Assembly: GCA_900550815.1 (NCBI GenBank) | Contig: URTW01000084.1 | Span: 1 to 8,441 of the forward strand | DNA from: an uncultured Collinsella sp. | Lineage (GTDB): Bacteria; Actinomycetota; Coriobacteriia; Coriobacteriales; Coriobacteriaceae | Direction: 5' to 3' | DNA: 8,441 nucleotides | In this document: positions 1-7,114 of the stretch, in pieces | Layout of the letters: every line of letters begins with the position of its first letter | Position numbering within the stretch: the first letter of the stretch is position 1 | The notes under the pieces: model-generated | What the model was told of the DNA's origin: nothing | The model's input: only the letters and a program-made list of their open reading frames with translations | The model's database searches: none | Translations under genes and position numbers: made by a program

Positions 1-658
1 CGCCCTCCTTGTGCAACAGGCGCACCTCGACGATCTCCATGCCTCGATCGACTGCCTTGCACATGTCGTAGAAGGTCAGACACGCGGCACTCGCGCCGGT
101 CAGGGCCTCCATCTCGATACCCGTCTTGCCCGTCACGCCCGCCGTAACCAGCACGTGAAAGCCAACCTGCCCGTCCGCGCGCGCCGGCGCCCAGCCCTCG
201 GGCACGTCCTCGGCCGGCGTCCCCGCCGCAGCGATGGGCACAATATCGCACTTGCTCTTGGTAATGAGCAGCGGGTGGCACATGGGGATAATGTCGCTCG
301 TGCGCTTGATGGCCATGATGCCCGCCACGCGCGCGCAGGCGAGCACGTCGCCCTTTTTGGCGCGGTCCTGCAGCACCATGGCCTGCGTCTCGGAATGCAT
401 GAGGATGGTGCCCTCGGCGATGGCGATGCGATGGGTCTCGGCCTTGTCGGACACGTCGACCATGCGCACCTCGCCCTTGGCGTCCACGTGCGTCAGCTCG
501 TCGCGACGGGCGTCGCGGGCGGGCTCGGTGGCAGCGCTGGTAGTCGGCTGCACGGACGTGTCGGCGTTGCCAGCATTCGCCGCAGCCGTGACTTTGTGGG
601 CAGACATCGCGTCCCTGCGAGCGGCCTTGGTGGCATCGGCGTACCTGCTCTTGGCCAT
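1..658 (-). CDS. moaC: MoaC, cyclic pyranopterin monophosphate synthase (C-terminus cut by window edge)
   Basis: MoaC converts the MoaA product 3',8-cyclo-GTP to cyclic pyranopterin monophosphate in the cytoplasm, in the first stage of molybdenum cofactor synthesis. 219 codons are visible. The family core starts near residue 54 with LTHVDAKGEVRMVDVSDKAE, followed by IIPMCHPLLITKSKCDI (active-site CHP region), TGKTGIEMEALTGASAA and YDMCKAVDRGMEIVEVRLL; the aspartate in YDMCKA is part of the active site in known MoaC. Two features are unlike E. coli MoaC: an N-terminal extension of about 50 Ala/Thr/Asp-rich residues, and about 17 extra residues between CHPLL and TGKTG. The ATG at 658 is chosen because GGAGGA lies 7 nt upstream, inside the end of moaA. 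An in-frame ATG at codon 18 (MSAHK) is an alternative start that would remove part of the extension. Only a short C-terminal piece should be missing. Confidence 0.95.
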   Translation of the reverse strand, partial: MAKSRYADATKAARRDAMSAHKVTAAANAGNADTSVQPTTSAATEPARDARRDELTHVDAKGEVRMVDVSDKAETHRIAIAEGTILMHSETQAMVLQDRAKKGDVLACARVAGIMAIKRTSDIIPMCHPLLITKSKCDIVPIAAAGTPAEDVPEGWAPARADGQVGFHVLVTAGVTGKTGIEMEALTGASAACLTFYDMCKAVDRGMEIVEVRLLHKEG

Positions 659-662
659 ATGA

Positions 663-1718
663 TCATCCTCCGATTTGGGACATAAATCGTTGCGTGCCCT
701 CAATTATCGCGTGTTCCTGCGGTTTGTGGGCCACGGCATCGCGCCAAATCGAAAGTACCTGCATATCATCACCACGGCGCAGCGCCTCACGCACCGAATA
801 CTCGGCATCGCTGAACAGGCACGGGCGCACGTTGCCATCGGCCGTCAGGCGCAGACGGTTGCAATTCGCACAAAAATGGTTGGACATGGCGCTAATGAAG
901 CCAACCGTTCCCGCCGCGCCCGGAAAGTGCCAATAGCGCGCAGGGCCCGCGCCGGCAGGAGCGTCGTTGATGTCGAGCGGTTCAAGCTCGCCCAGACCCG
1001 TCGCGGCGGCCCCGGCGTTGATGCGCGCCCGCAGCTCGTCGCTCGGCACGGTGTCGCTCGCGTCCCACAGCTCGGGATTGAGCGCGGGCGCATGCGGATC
1101 CACAGCGCAATGCGAGCTGGTGCGCTCGTCGCCGATGGGCATGTATTCGATAAAGCGCTGGTGGATGGGGCGGTCGACGGTCAAGCGCGCGAGGGCTGCC
1201 ACATCCTGGTTGAGCCGGCGCACCACAACGCAGTTGACCTTAACGGGCTCAAAGCCCCAAGCCAGCGCCGCGTCGATACCGGCCATGGTCTGCTCGAGTC
1301 GACCCAGGCGCGTGATCTTTCCAAAGAGCGTAGGGTCGAGTGTGTCGAGCGAGATGTTGACGCGGTTAAGCCCGGCATCTTTGAGCTGCGGCGCCAGCTT
1401 GGGCAGCAGGGCGCCGTTGGTGGTGAGCGAGACGTCCTCGATCTGCGGAATCGCGCGGATGTCGCGAATAAGCGGAATGATACGGCGGCTGACCAGCGGC
1501 TCGCCGCCCGTCAGGCGCACGCGGCGAATGCCCTCCCCCGCCACCAAGCACACAAAGCGGGCGATTTCCTCGGCGCTGAGCAGCTCGTCGTGCGCGCGGG
1601 GCGCCACGCCATCGGCCGGCATGCAGTAAATGCAGCGGAAATTGCACTTGTCGGTAACGGCAATGCGCAGGTAGTTGATATCGCGGCCAAAACCGTCATG
1701 TTGCACGTGCCCGTCCAC
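663..1718 (-). CDS. moaA: MoaA, GTP 3',8-cyclase (radical SAM)
   Basis: MoaA uses S-adenosylmethionine and two [4Fe-4S] clusters to cyclise GTP to 3',8-cyclo-GTP, the substrate of MoaC encoded next to it. The 351-residue protein is of normal family length. The radical SAM cluster motif CNFRCIYC gives Cys25, Cys29 and Cys32. TGGEPL (70-75) and LTTNG (98-102) are the SAM-binding strands, and NISLDTL (121-127) follows. The C-terminal cluster motif C-X2-C-X13-C is Cys283, Cys286 and Cys300 (CANCNRLRLTADGNVRPC). The chain ends in SQIGG; the terminal Gly-Gly is the conserved motif that reaches into the MoaA active site, so the enzyme appears intact. The start is GTG at 1718, about 6 nt after a GGGGAGGG ribosome site; the next in-frame Met would lie inside the cluster motif. 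The stop at 663 is 4 nt before moaC, so the two are an operon. Confidence 0.97.
   Translation of the reverse strand: MDGHVQHDGFGRDINYLRIAVTDKCNFRCIYCMPADGVAPRAHDELLSAEEIARFVCLVAGEGIRRVRLTGGEPLVSRRIIPLIRDIRAIPQIEDVSLTTNGALLPKLAPQLKDAGLNRVNISLDTLDPTLFGKITRLGRLEQTMAGIDAALAWGFEPVKVNCVVVRRLNQDVAALARLTVDRPIHQRFIEYMPIGDERTSSHCAVDPHAPALNPELWDASDTVPSDELRARINAGAAATGLGELEPLDINDAPAGAGPARYWHFPGAAGTVGFISAMSNHFCANCNRLRLTADGNVRPCLFSDAEYSVREALRRGDDMQVLSIWRDAVAHKPQEHAIIEGTQRFMSQIGG
666..671 (-). promoter_or_regulatory. moaC ribosome binding site inside moaA C-terminal Gly-Gly codons
   Basis: On the minus strand moaA ends GGA-GGA-TGA. These two glycine codons form a strong Shine-Dalgarno site 7 nt before the moaC ATG at 658. 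Ribosomes finishing moaA would therefore terminate on the moaC initiation region, suggesting translational coupling. This is read directly from the sequence; the coupling is inferred. Confidence 0.7.
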
Positions 1719-1758
1719 GCAGCCCTCCCCTCGCGCGGCGTTTTATTCTTCGGAAAAC

Positions 1759-1764
1759 ATAATA
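1759..1764 (-). promoter_or_regulatory. Possible -10 element for moaA
   Basis: Minus-strand TATTAT matches the sigma-70 -10 consensus at 5 of 6 positions and would put the transcript start near 1752, about 34 nt before the moaA GTG. No convincing -35 hexamer stands 16-18 bp upstream, so this is weak. The upstream gene is 233 bp away with a palindrome between, so moaA needs a promoter somewhere in this gap. I saw no molybdenum cofactor riboswitch that I could support. Confidence 0.25.
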
Positions 1765-1850
1765 CCCCACGAGAGAATCATGCCGACACCCGTACGACAG
1801 GACAGGTCACTTCGAGCAAGACCGGCTTCCCGAGCCCACCCTCAACACAG

Positions 1851-1914
1851 ACCATCACAACATTCGATGCTTTTCCCGATTTTGGCAAAAAACGTCGAAT
1901 GTTGTGATGGTTTG
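1851..1914. repeat. Palindromic intergenic element, copy 1
   Basis: Arms 1851-1869 and 1893-1911 pair over 19 positions, beginning ACCATCACAACATTCGA; the only imperfection is a T/G position (1868/1894). A T4/A4 inner stem (1871-1874 with 1888-1891) sits inside the loop. It is 61/64 identical to the element at 3093-3156, in the same orientation, and all three differences fall in the loop. It lies 41 nt past the stop of the nuclease-like gene and 133 nt before moaA. On the minus strand the stem is followed by TCTGTG, not a T-run, so this copy is a poor intrinsic terminator. It is probably a member of a dispersed genomic repeat family; that is an inference from two copies. Confidence 0.88.
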
Positions 1915-1951
1915 CTTGCCCGTAGCGCCCCGTAGAAGAACCAAAACGCCC

Positions 1952-2989
1952 CTAAAGGCCGCCGTCCCAGTGCCGAATTACGAATTCTCGCAGGGCGTTC
2001 TGACGTTTTTGGAACGCTTCGCTTCGGTCGCACTTGAGACCCATAGCGAGCGCGATGGCGTTCATCGCCCGGTGCAATTGCAGCTGGTGGGCAAATTGAG
2101 TCCCGGTGAGGACAATCATCCTAAAGCCCAGCGCGCTCAGCACGGTTATACGCTCCGCGTCCGACGCGCTGCGCTGTTTATCAAGATGGTCCGAGCCGTT
2201 GTATTCAATCCCCGTACCGCTTGCAGGCGCATATACGTCGATCTCGAAATACCCGGCCTTTGCGAGATACTTGAACTCGTTGGGAACATCGACCCGATGG
2301 TTGAGCTCGATCTTGGCGTATCCCAGCCCGCCCTGGGAACGTTTTGCTACGACCATGATTGCGGTGGCCGTCTCCATGGGCGACCGCGCGCCATCGTGCA
2401 CGCGCTTGAGCGCGGCGGCCGCGCGTATAGCCCCCTGACGAGATCGGTTCTCATTGCAATAGGCAATCAAGTCGGCAACGGTATACCTCTGCCCCATCTC
2501 GATATAATCGCCTGTCGACAGATGATTCAAATGGTATCGGGCGCAGATTTCGTAGCCATATTCCAGCTGCTCGGGTTCGCTCATCCACGAACCCGCTTGG
2601 ACAAAGCACATGGCCTCATCAACCACCAGAAGGCCCTCTGCCACCTCGATAAGATGGCCTGGAGGTACCGGCGCTCCAAACACGTGGCACCTAAATCCAG
2701 CCGGCGTCGAGCGCTCAAAATCGAAGTTGACGAGCGTGTCGATATGATCGAGTTCTTCTCGTGGAATACCGAGCGAAACCAGATAGTCGGTAACGATCCC
2801 AACTGCCGTTGAAGCCCTCAGCCCCTTGGCATCGAGTCCCAATTTGGGCAGGTCCGCAGTCGGCTCCGCCTCGTTGGCAAGCGAGTCCTCATCGTATAGG
2901 CTGCTTGCCCGCGAGAGCGGCTCGGACGGGCGCGCCACGTTGTGGTACAGCCAGGCAGTCTTATGGGACAGGACGATCGGCAGGTCCAT
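1952..2989 (-). CDS. Uncharacterised protein with Vsr/DUF559-like PD-(D/E)XK nuclease-fold C-terminus
   Basis: I do not recognise a named gene. The 345-residue protein looks cytoplasmic, with no signal peptide or membrane segment. It opens with LPIVLSHKTAWLYHN, reminiscent of actinobacterial and coriobacterial AbiEi/DUF559-type proteins. The C-terminal part carries a nuclease-like pattern: SPMET (Glu206) in a helix, then YFEIDVY (Asp251), GIEYNGSDH (Glu262, with Asn264 where a Lys or Asp is more usual), then DAER and ITVLSALGFRMIVLT. This matches the D-x(n)-E-x-x-G-x-x-H plus D-x-x-R layout of Vsr-like DUF559 proteins. Residues 85-200 probably form a separate recognition or helical region. 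Similar proteins are usually orphan genes annotated as hypothetical or as type IV toxin-antitoxin antitoxin-like; no partner gene is present here. The ATG at 2989 follows GGAGG by 5-7 nt. Copies of one palindrome flank it. Nuclease activity is not shown. Confidence 0.8.
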   Translation of the reverse strand: MDLPIVLSHKTAWLYHNVARPSEPLSRASSLYDEDSLANEAEPTADLPKLGLDAKGLRASTAVGIVTDYLVSLGIPREELDHIDTLVNFDFERSTPAGFRCHVFGAPVPPGHLIEVAEGLLVVDEAMCFVQAGSWMSEPEQLEYGYEICARYHLNHLSTGDYIEMGQRYTVADLIAYCNENRSRQGAIRAAAALKRVHDGARSPMETATAIMVVAKRSQGGLGYAKIELNHRVDVPNEFKYLAKAGYFEIDVYAPASGTGIEYNGSDHLDKQRSASDAERITVLSALGFRMIVLTGTQFAHQLQLHRAMNAIALAMGLKCDRSEAFQKRQNALREFVIRHWDGGL

Positions 2990-3087
2990 GAGCCCTCCAA
3001 TGGAGTCGGATAACCAACCTTATTCCCCTGCCCACGGGTCCGCACACCTTCGTGCGCAAGAAAGCGATTCCACCCGGTCGAGTGGCA

Positions 3088-3155
3088 GAAAAACCATCAC
3101 AACATTCGATGCTTTTCCCGTTTTTGACGAAAAACGTCGAATGTTGTGATGGTTT
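3088..3155 (-). terminator. Probable rho-independent terminator of the ABC operon (formed by palindrome copy 2)
   Basis: Read on the minus strand, the 21-bp stem is followed directly by TTTTTCTGCC, a five-T run (3089-3093, two of them shared with the stem base). It starts 50 nt past the stop codon of the second ABC gene. A long perfect hairpin plus a short T-run is a reasonable terminator. It would separate the ABC operon from the nuclease-like gene, which starts 102 nt further on. Confidence 0.5.
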
Positions 3156-3156
3156 G
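3093..3156. repeat. Palindromic intergenic element, copy 2
   Basis: This is the second copy of the element at 1851-1914. Here the stem is longer: 3091-3111 pairs with 3135-3155 over 21 positions with one T/G position, and an inner stem TTTTC/GAAAA (3113-3117 with 3129-3133) extends it. Both copies lie 40-50 nt beyond the stop of a minus-strand gene, which suggests a preferred place behind genes rather than in promoters. Confidence 0.88.
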
Positions 3157-3204
3157 AGGCGAGGTGAGGGGCACGGAGGGATCAAAGCATCGTGCTCGAA
3201 CGGG

Positions 3205-5103
3205 TTAATCCAGCTCTTTTAAGCCATGCGCCAGCTGCCAGTACTCGCCGTGCTGGGCGAGCAGCTCTTCGTGCGTGCCGCGCTCGATGATGCGGCCGTG
3301 TTCGAGGACCATGATGGCGTCGGCGTCGCGGACAGTGGACAGGCGGTGCGCGATCATAAACGTGGTGCGACCGCGCATGATGCGGTCCATACCGCGCTCG
3401 ATGAGCTTTTCGGTACGCGTGTCAATGGAGCTCGTGGCCTCGTCCAGGATGAGCACCGGCGGATCGGCGACGGCCACGCGCGCGATGGCGAGCAGCTGAC
3501 GCTGACCCTGCGACAGGTTGGCGCCGTCGGCCGTGACCGGTGTGTCGTAGCCCCGCGGCAGGCGGCGGATAAACGAGTCGGCGCAGGCGGCCTCGGCAGC
3601 GGCGCGCACCTCCTCGTCGGTCGCGTCGAGCTTGCCAAAGCGGATGTTCTGCGCAATGGTGCCGCTAAACAGGTGCGTGTCCTGCAGCACAATGCCGAGC
3701 GACCCGCGCAGGCTGGCCTTGGCAATGTGCTTGACGTCGATGCCGTCGTACGTGATCTCGCCGTCATCGACCTCGTAGAAGCGGTTGATGAGGTTGGTGA
3801 TGGTCGTCTTTCCGGCGCCCGTCGAGCCAACAAAGGCGATCTTTTGCCCCGGCTTGGCAAACAGGTTGAGGTCCGTGCGCACGCGCGTGCCCGGCACGTA
3901 GGAAAAGTCCACGGCGTGGAACCGCACGTCGCCGGCAAGCGGGACCAAGCCGCACGTGAGCTCGGTGCCGTCGGCGGCCACCGCGCGGCCCGACTCATCA
4001 ACGGCTGCCACGTCATGCAGGTGCCCGTAGACGCCCACGCCCTGGCCCTCGGGAATTTTCCACGCCCACGCGGCATCGCCCGTCTGCACCAGCTCCACGC
4101 AGCCCTCGTCCACCTCGGGCTCAAGGTCCATAGCCGCAAACAGGCGCTCGGCACCGGCCAACGCGTTGAGCAAGAAGTTGCCGAGCTGCGTAAACTGGTT
4201 GATGGGCATGGCGGCCTGGCGCACAAAGACCAGGTAGCTCGCGAGCGCACCTACGTCGGCGAGCCCCTTGATGCAGAGCATGCCGCCCGCCACGGCGACG
4301 ATGGCATAGTTGACGTAGCCAATCACGACAGTCATGGGCACCATGGAGTTGGCATAGCTCACGGCGGCGGTGCCGGTGCGGCGAAGCTCGTCGTTGCGGC
4401 AGGTGAAGCCGGCGACATTCGCTGCCTCACGGTTAAAGACCTTGATGACCTTTTGGCCCGAGACCATTTCTTCGATATATCCGTCCAGGTCGCCAAGCGA
4501 TGCCTGCTGGGCAGCAAAGAAACGCTTAGAGCGCGCGCCCGAGTAGCGCGCATACAGCACAATGGCCGCATCGCACACGAGTGTGATAATCGTGAGCTGC
4601 CAGTTAAGGATGATGAGCATAGCCGTGGTACCCACAACCTGAATGGCGGCCTGAATCACGTTGGCAAAGCTGTTGTTGAGCGCCTCGGAGACGGTGTCGA
4701 CGTCGTTGGTGAAAAAACTCATGATGTCGCCCGAGCGCGTGCTGTCAAAATAACTGAGCGGCAGCGTCTGGATGTGCGCGAATAGGTCGCGGCGAATATC
4801 GGACACCACGTGTTGGGCCGCGCGCACCATGATCTGTGAGTAGCCCAGGGCCGAGAGCACGCCCGCGGCGTAGATGATCGCCGTCAGGATAACCTGCTTG
4901 GCAAGCAGTTCCTCCCCGCCCGTGGCCAAACCGTTAACGATGGGACGCACCATGTAGGTGCCGGCGAGGCTCGCGATGGCGGCGACGGAGGCGAGCACGC
5001 CCACCGCGAGCAACGAGAACTTGGCATGCCCCATGTAGGAGAGCAAGCGACGCACAGTGCGCTTGAGGTCGGCCGGGCGTGCTTGGGCTGCGGTCTTAGG
5101 CAT
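3205..5103 (-). CDS. ABC exporter half-transporter, catalytically competent subunit
   Basis: This 632-residue membrane protein combines six transmembrane helices (about 29-325) with a nucleotide-binding domain (about 391-632), the type IV multidrug/lipid exporter architecture. Visible motifs are Walker A GSTGAGKT (426-433), Q-loop Gln474, signature LSQGQ (530-534), Walker B VLILDE with catalytic Glu555, D-loop SSID and switch His586 in AHRLST. The variant LSQGQ in place of LSGGQ is what the competent partner of heterodimeric exporters such as TM288 carries, and it completes the degenerate ATP site with the upstream gene product. About 60 extra hydrophilic residues (328-390) lie between the domains. 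The ATG at 5103 overlaps the upstream gene by 8 nt and is preceded by AAGGGGGTGA; the open frame extends far upstream but only as an out-of-frame shadow. Substrate unknown; drugs or peptides are usual. Confidence 0.95.
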   Translation of the reverse strand: MPKTAAQARPADLKRTVRRLLSYMGHAKFSLLAVGVLASVAAIASLAGTYMVRPIVNGLATGGEELLAKQVILTAIIYAAGVLSALGYSQIMVRAAQHVVSDIRRDLFAHIQTLPLSYFDSTRSGDIMSFFTNDVDTVSEALNNSFANVIQAAIQVVGTTAMLIILNWQLTIITLVCDAAIVLYARYSGARSKRFFAAQQASLGDLDGYIEEMVSGQKVIKVFNREAANVAGFTCRNDELRRTGTAAVSYANSMVPMTVVIGYVNYAIVAVAGGMLCIKGLADVGALASYLVFVRQAAMPINQFTQLGNFLLNALAGAERLFAAMDLEPEVDEGCVELVQTGDAAWAWKIPEGQGVGVYGHLHDVAAVDESGRAVAADGTELTCGLVPLAGDVRFHAVDFSYVPGTRVRTDLNLFAKPGQKIAFVGSTGAGKTTITNLINRFYEVDDGEITYDGIDVKHIAKASLRGSLGIVLQDTHLFSGTIAQNIRFGKLDATDEEVRAAAEAACADSFIRRLPRGYDTPVTADGANLSQGQRQLLAIARVAVADPPVLILDEATSSIDTRTEKLIERGMDRIMRGRTTFMIAHRLSTVRDADAIMVLEHGRIIERGTHEELLAQHGEYWQLAHGLKELD

Positions 5104-6925
5104 GGCGCTCACCCCCTTCCAAGGGTGATCCGCATGCGACAGAGGAAAATGGATCATTCGCGCAGCCACCGTCGTTGCCATCGCCGGCGTCCGCGTTCCC
5201 CGCAAACTCCATCTGCGAGGCGTAAATCTCCTGGTAGATGTTGTCGCCCGCCAGCAGCTCCTCGTGCGTGCCCACGCCGTGGACACGACCGTCGACCACC
5301 ACCCCACTGCGCTCGGCCTCCATGCCACTCGCGATGCGCTGGGCGCAGAAGAGCACGGACGTATCGGAACTCCGGGCGATGTGCTCGCGAATCTTAGCGT
5401 CGGTCGCCATATCGACCGCGCTGGTGGAGTCATCAAAAATGAGCACGCGCGGATGCTTGAGCAGCGTGCGCGCGATGCACAGGCGTTGCTTCTGGCCACC
5501 CGAGACACCGGCGCCGCCTTGGCCCAACTCGCCGTCCAGCCCGCCGATGCGATCAAGGAACTCGTCCACGCACGCCGCGCGGCAAGCCGCGAGGAGCTCA
5601 TCGTCCGACGCCTGCGGATTGCCCCACTGCAGATTCTCGCGCACGGTGCCCGTAAACAGCACGTTCTTTTGCAGCACAATGCCCACGGCGTCGCGTAGGG
5701 TCGCGAGGTCGTAGTCACGCACGTCACGTCCGCCCACAAGCACGGCGCCCTCGGTAGCGTCGTACAGGCGTGCAATCAGCTGCACAAGCGAGCTCTTGCC
5801 CGATCCCGTACCGCCGAGGATGCCCACCGTCGAGCCGCTCTCGATGCGAAGGTCGATATGCTCGAGCACGTCCTCGACAGCATCCGCGCGGTACTTAAGC
5901 GACACCTCGCGGAACTCGACACTTCCGTCGACAACTTCGCGCACAGCCGCGTCTGCCGCGGGCGCCTCGATAAGCGAGCGCTCATCGAGGACGTGCGAGA
6001 TGCGCTCCACACTGGCGAGTGCGCGCGTAAGCAGCAAAAACACGTTGGAAATCATCATGAGCGAATTCATGATCAGCAGCACGTAGCTCATAAAGCCCGT
6101 GAGCGAGCCCACGCCCAGCTTGCCGGCGAGAATCATACGGCCGCCAATCCACAGGATGGAGAGCGCAGCCACGTACATCGACAGCTGAAACACCGGCAGA
6201 TTGAGCACGGCGGTGCCGAAGGTCTTGGTCGCCGTGTCGGCAAGCTCGGTATTGACGGTGTCGAACTTGTCGCACTCGTGCTCGGCGCGCACGTAAGCCT
6301 TCACGGCGCGCACGGCGGTAAGGTCCTCTTGTACCACGCCGTTGAGGTGGTCCATCGAGGTCTGGAGTTGGCGGTAGAGCGGACTGACGCGATAGGTGAT
6401 GGCGCCCAGTACGATTGCCAGCACGGGCAAGATGATCGCAAAGACGGTGGCGAGCGGGCGCGACAGCATCAGCGCGTAGATAAGGCCGACGATAAGCGTC
6501 ACCGGGCCGCGCACCATAGGGCGAAAGCCGTTGCCCACAGCATTTTGGATAACGGTGATGTCCGTGGTCATGCGGGTGACGAGCGAGCTGGCGTCGTAGT
6601 TGTCCAGGTTACCAAAAGCGAGCGTCTGAATCTTTTTGTACTCGGCCTCGCGCAGGTTAGCGCCTAGGCCCGAGGCAACGCGGGCGGATGTGCGGGCATA
6701 GCCCAAGCCCAATACCAGCGAAAACGCCGCACACACCAACATGTACGCGCCCTGCAGCAGCATGTAGTTGATATCACCCGCAGGCACGCCCACATCGATG
6801 ATGTTGGCCATGATGACCGGGATAAACAGCTCGAGCGCCGTCTCGGCCGTCACAAAGAGCACGCCGAGTATGGCGTCGCGACGGTATTCCCCCAAGTAGG
6901 AAAACAGGATCTTGAGATTGCGCAC
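5096..6925 (-). CDS. ABC exporter half-transporter, degenerate ATP-site subunit
   Basis: The 609-residue protein has six predicted membrane helices (about 19-300) and a nucleotide-binding domain (about 335-575). Walker A is GGTGSGKS (371-378), the Q-loop is Gln419, and the signature is an orthodox VSGGQ (474-478). Walker B reads VLIFDD, with Asp499 where the catalytic glutamate should be, and the switch histidine is Gln529 (CAQRIAS). This pair of changes is the hallmark of the non-catalytic subunit of heterodimeric exporters such as TM287 or BmrC, so it should work only with the next gene's product. A Gly/Asp-rich tail of about 35 residues (575-609) follows the domain and runs over the start of the partner gene. 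The GTG at 6925 is about 9 nt after GGGGGA; the nearby ATG at 6935 is out of frame. Confidence 0.95.
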   Translation of the reverse strand: MRNLKILFSYLGEYRRDAILGVLFVTAETALELFIPVIMANIIDVGVPAGDINYMLLQGAYMLVCAAFSLVLGLGYARTSARVASGLGANLREAEYKKIQTLAFGNLDNYDASSLVTRMTTDITVIQNAVGNGFRPMVRGPVTLIVGLIYALMLSRPLATVFAIILPVLAIVLGAITYRVSPLYRQLQTSMDHLNGVVQEDLTAVRAVKAYVRAEHECDKFDTVNTELADTATKTFGTAVLNLPVFQLSMYVAALSILWIGGRMILAGKLGVGSLTGFMSYVLLIMNSLMMISNVFLLLTRALASVERISHVLDERSLIEAPAADAAVREVVDGSVEFREVSLKYRADAVEDVLEHIDLRIESGSTVGILGGTGSGKSSLVQLIARLYDATEGAVLVGGRDVRDYDLATLRDAVGIVLQKNVLFTGTVRENLQWGNPQASDDELLAACRAACVDEFLDRIGGLDGELGQGGAGVSGGQKQRLCIARTLLKHPRVLIFDDSTSAVDMATDAKIREHIARSSDTSVLFCAQRIASGMEAERSGVVVDGRVHGVGTHEELLAGDNIYQEIYASQMEFAGNADAGDGNDGGCANDPFSSVACGSPLEGGERHA

Positions 6926-6966
6926 GCAGGTTCATCCCCCATCAAACGTTGTTCGCAAACGCACGT

Positions 6967-6994
6967 ATTATTGCGCGAAAGGCGATGGTGTCAA
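6967..6994 (-). promoter_or_regulatory. Promoter of the ABC exporter operon
   Basis: On the minus strand a perfect TTGACA (6989-6994) is followed after 16 bp by AATAAT (6967-6972), 5 of 6 to the -10 consensus. Transcription would start near 6960, giving a leader of about 35 nt before the GTG at 6925. This is the best sigma-70-type match in the divergent intergenic region. Confidence 0.6.
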
Positions 6995-7114
6995 GTGACG
7001 CGAAACCGATTTCTGCAAGGCTAACGAACGTGCCAAACAAGCATAGTGCGCATCTGTATTCAGTTGGAAATAATCGTGGGCCTCACTTTTTTCGCCCTGT
7101 CTTCGACTCAAACC

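Noticed and set aside
675..1907. 410-codon plus-strand open frame over moaA
   Set aside because: It is antisense to moaA, its composition is that of a high-GC shadow, and it crosses palindrome copy 1.
1904..2812. 302-codon plus-strand open frame over the nuclease-like gene
   Set aside because: The minus strand has a clear ribosome site, start and nuclease-like motif; the plus-strand frame has none and begins inside a palindrome.
3041..3056. Small hairpin CGCAC/GTGCG upstream of the nuclease-like gene
   Set aside because: A five-pair stem is expected by chance at this GC content, and it has no T-run or overlap with a ribosome site.
1851..3156. Palindrome pair as terminal inverted repeats of an insertion sequence
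   Set aside because: The copies are in direct orientation, each is itself a hairpin, no target-site duplication is evident and the enclosed protein is not a transposase.
3226..4785. 519-codon plus-strand open frame over the second ABC gene
   Set aside because: Its His/Arg/Gly-rich translation mirrors the conserved ABC motifs on the other strand and has no features of its own.
5104..5775. 224-codon upstream extension of the second ABC subunit, giving an 856-residue protein
   Set aside because: This stretch runs out of frame through the first ABC gene, has no family similarity, and the ATG at 5103 has its own ribosome site and a normal exporter N-terminus.
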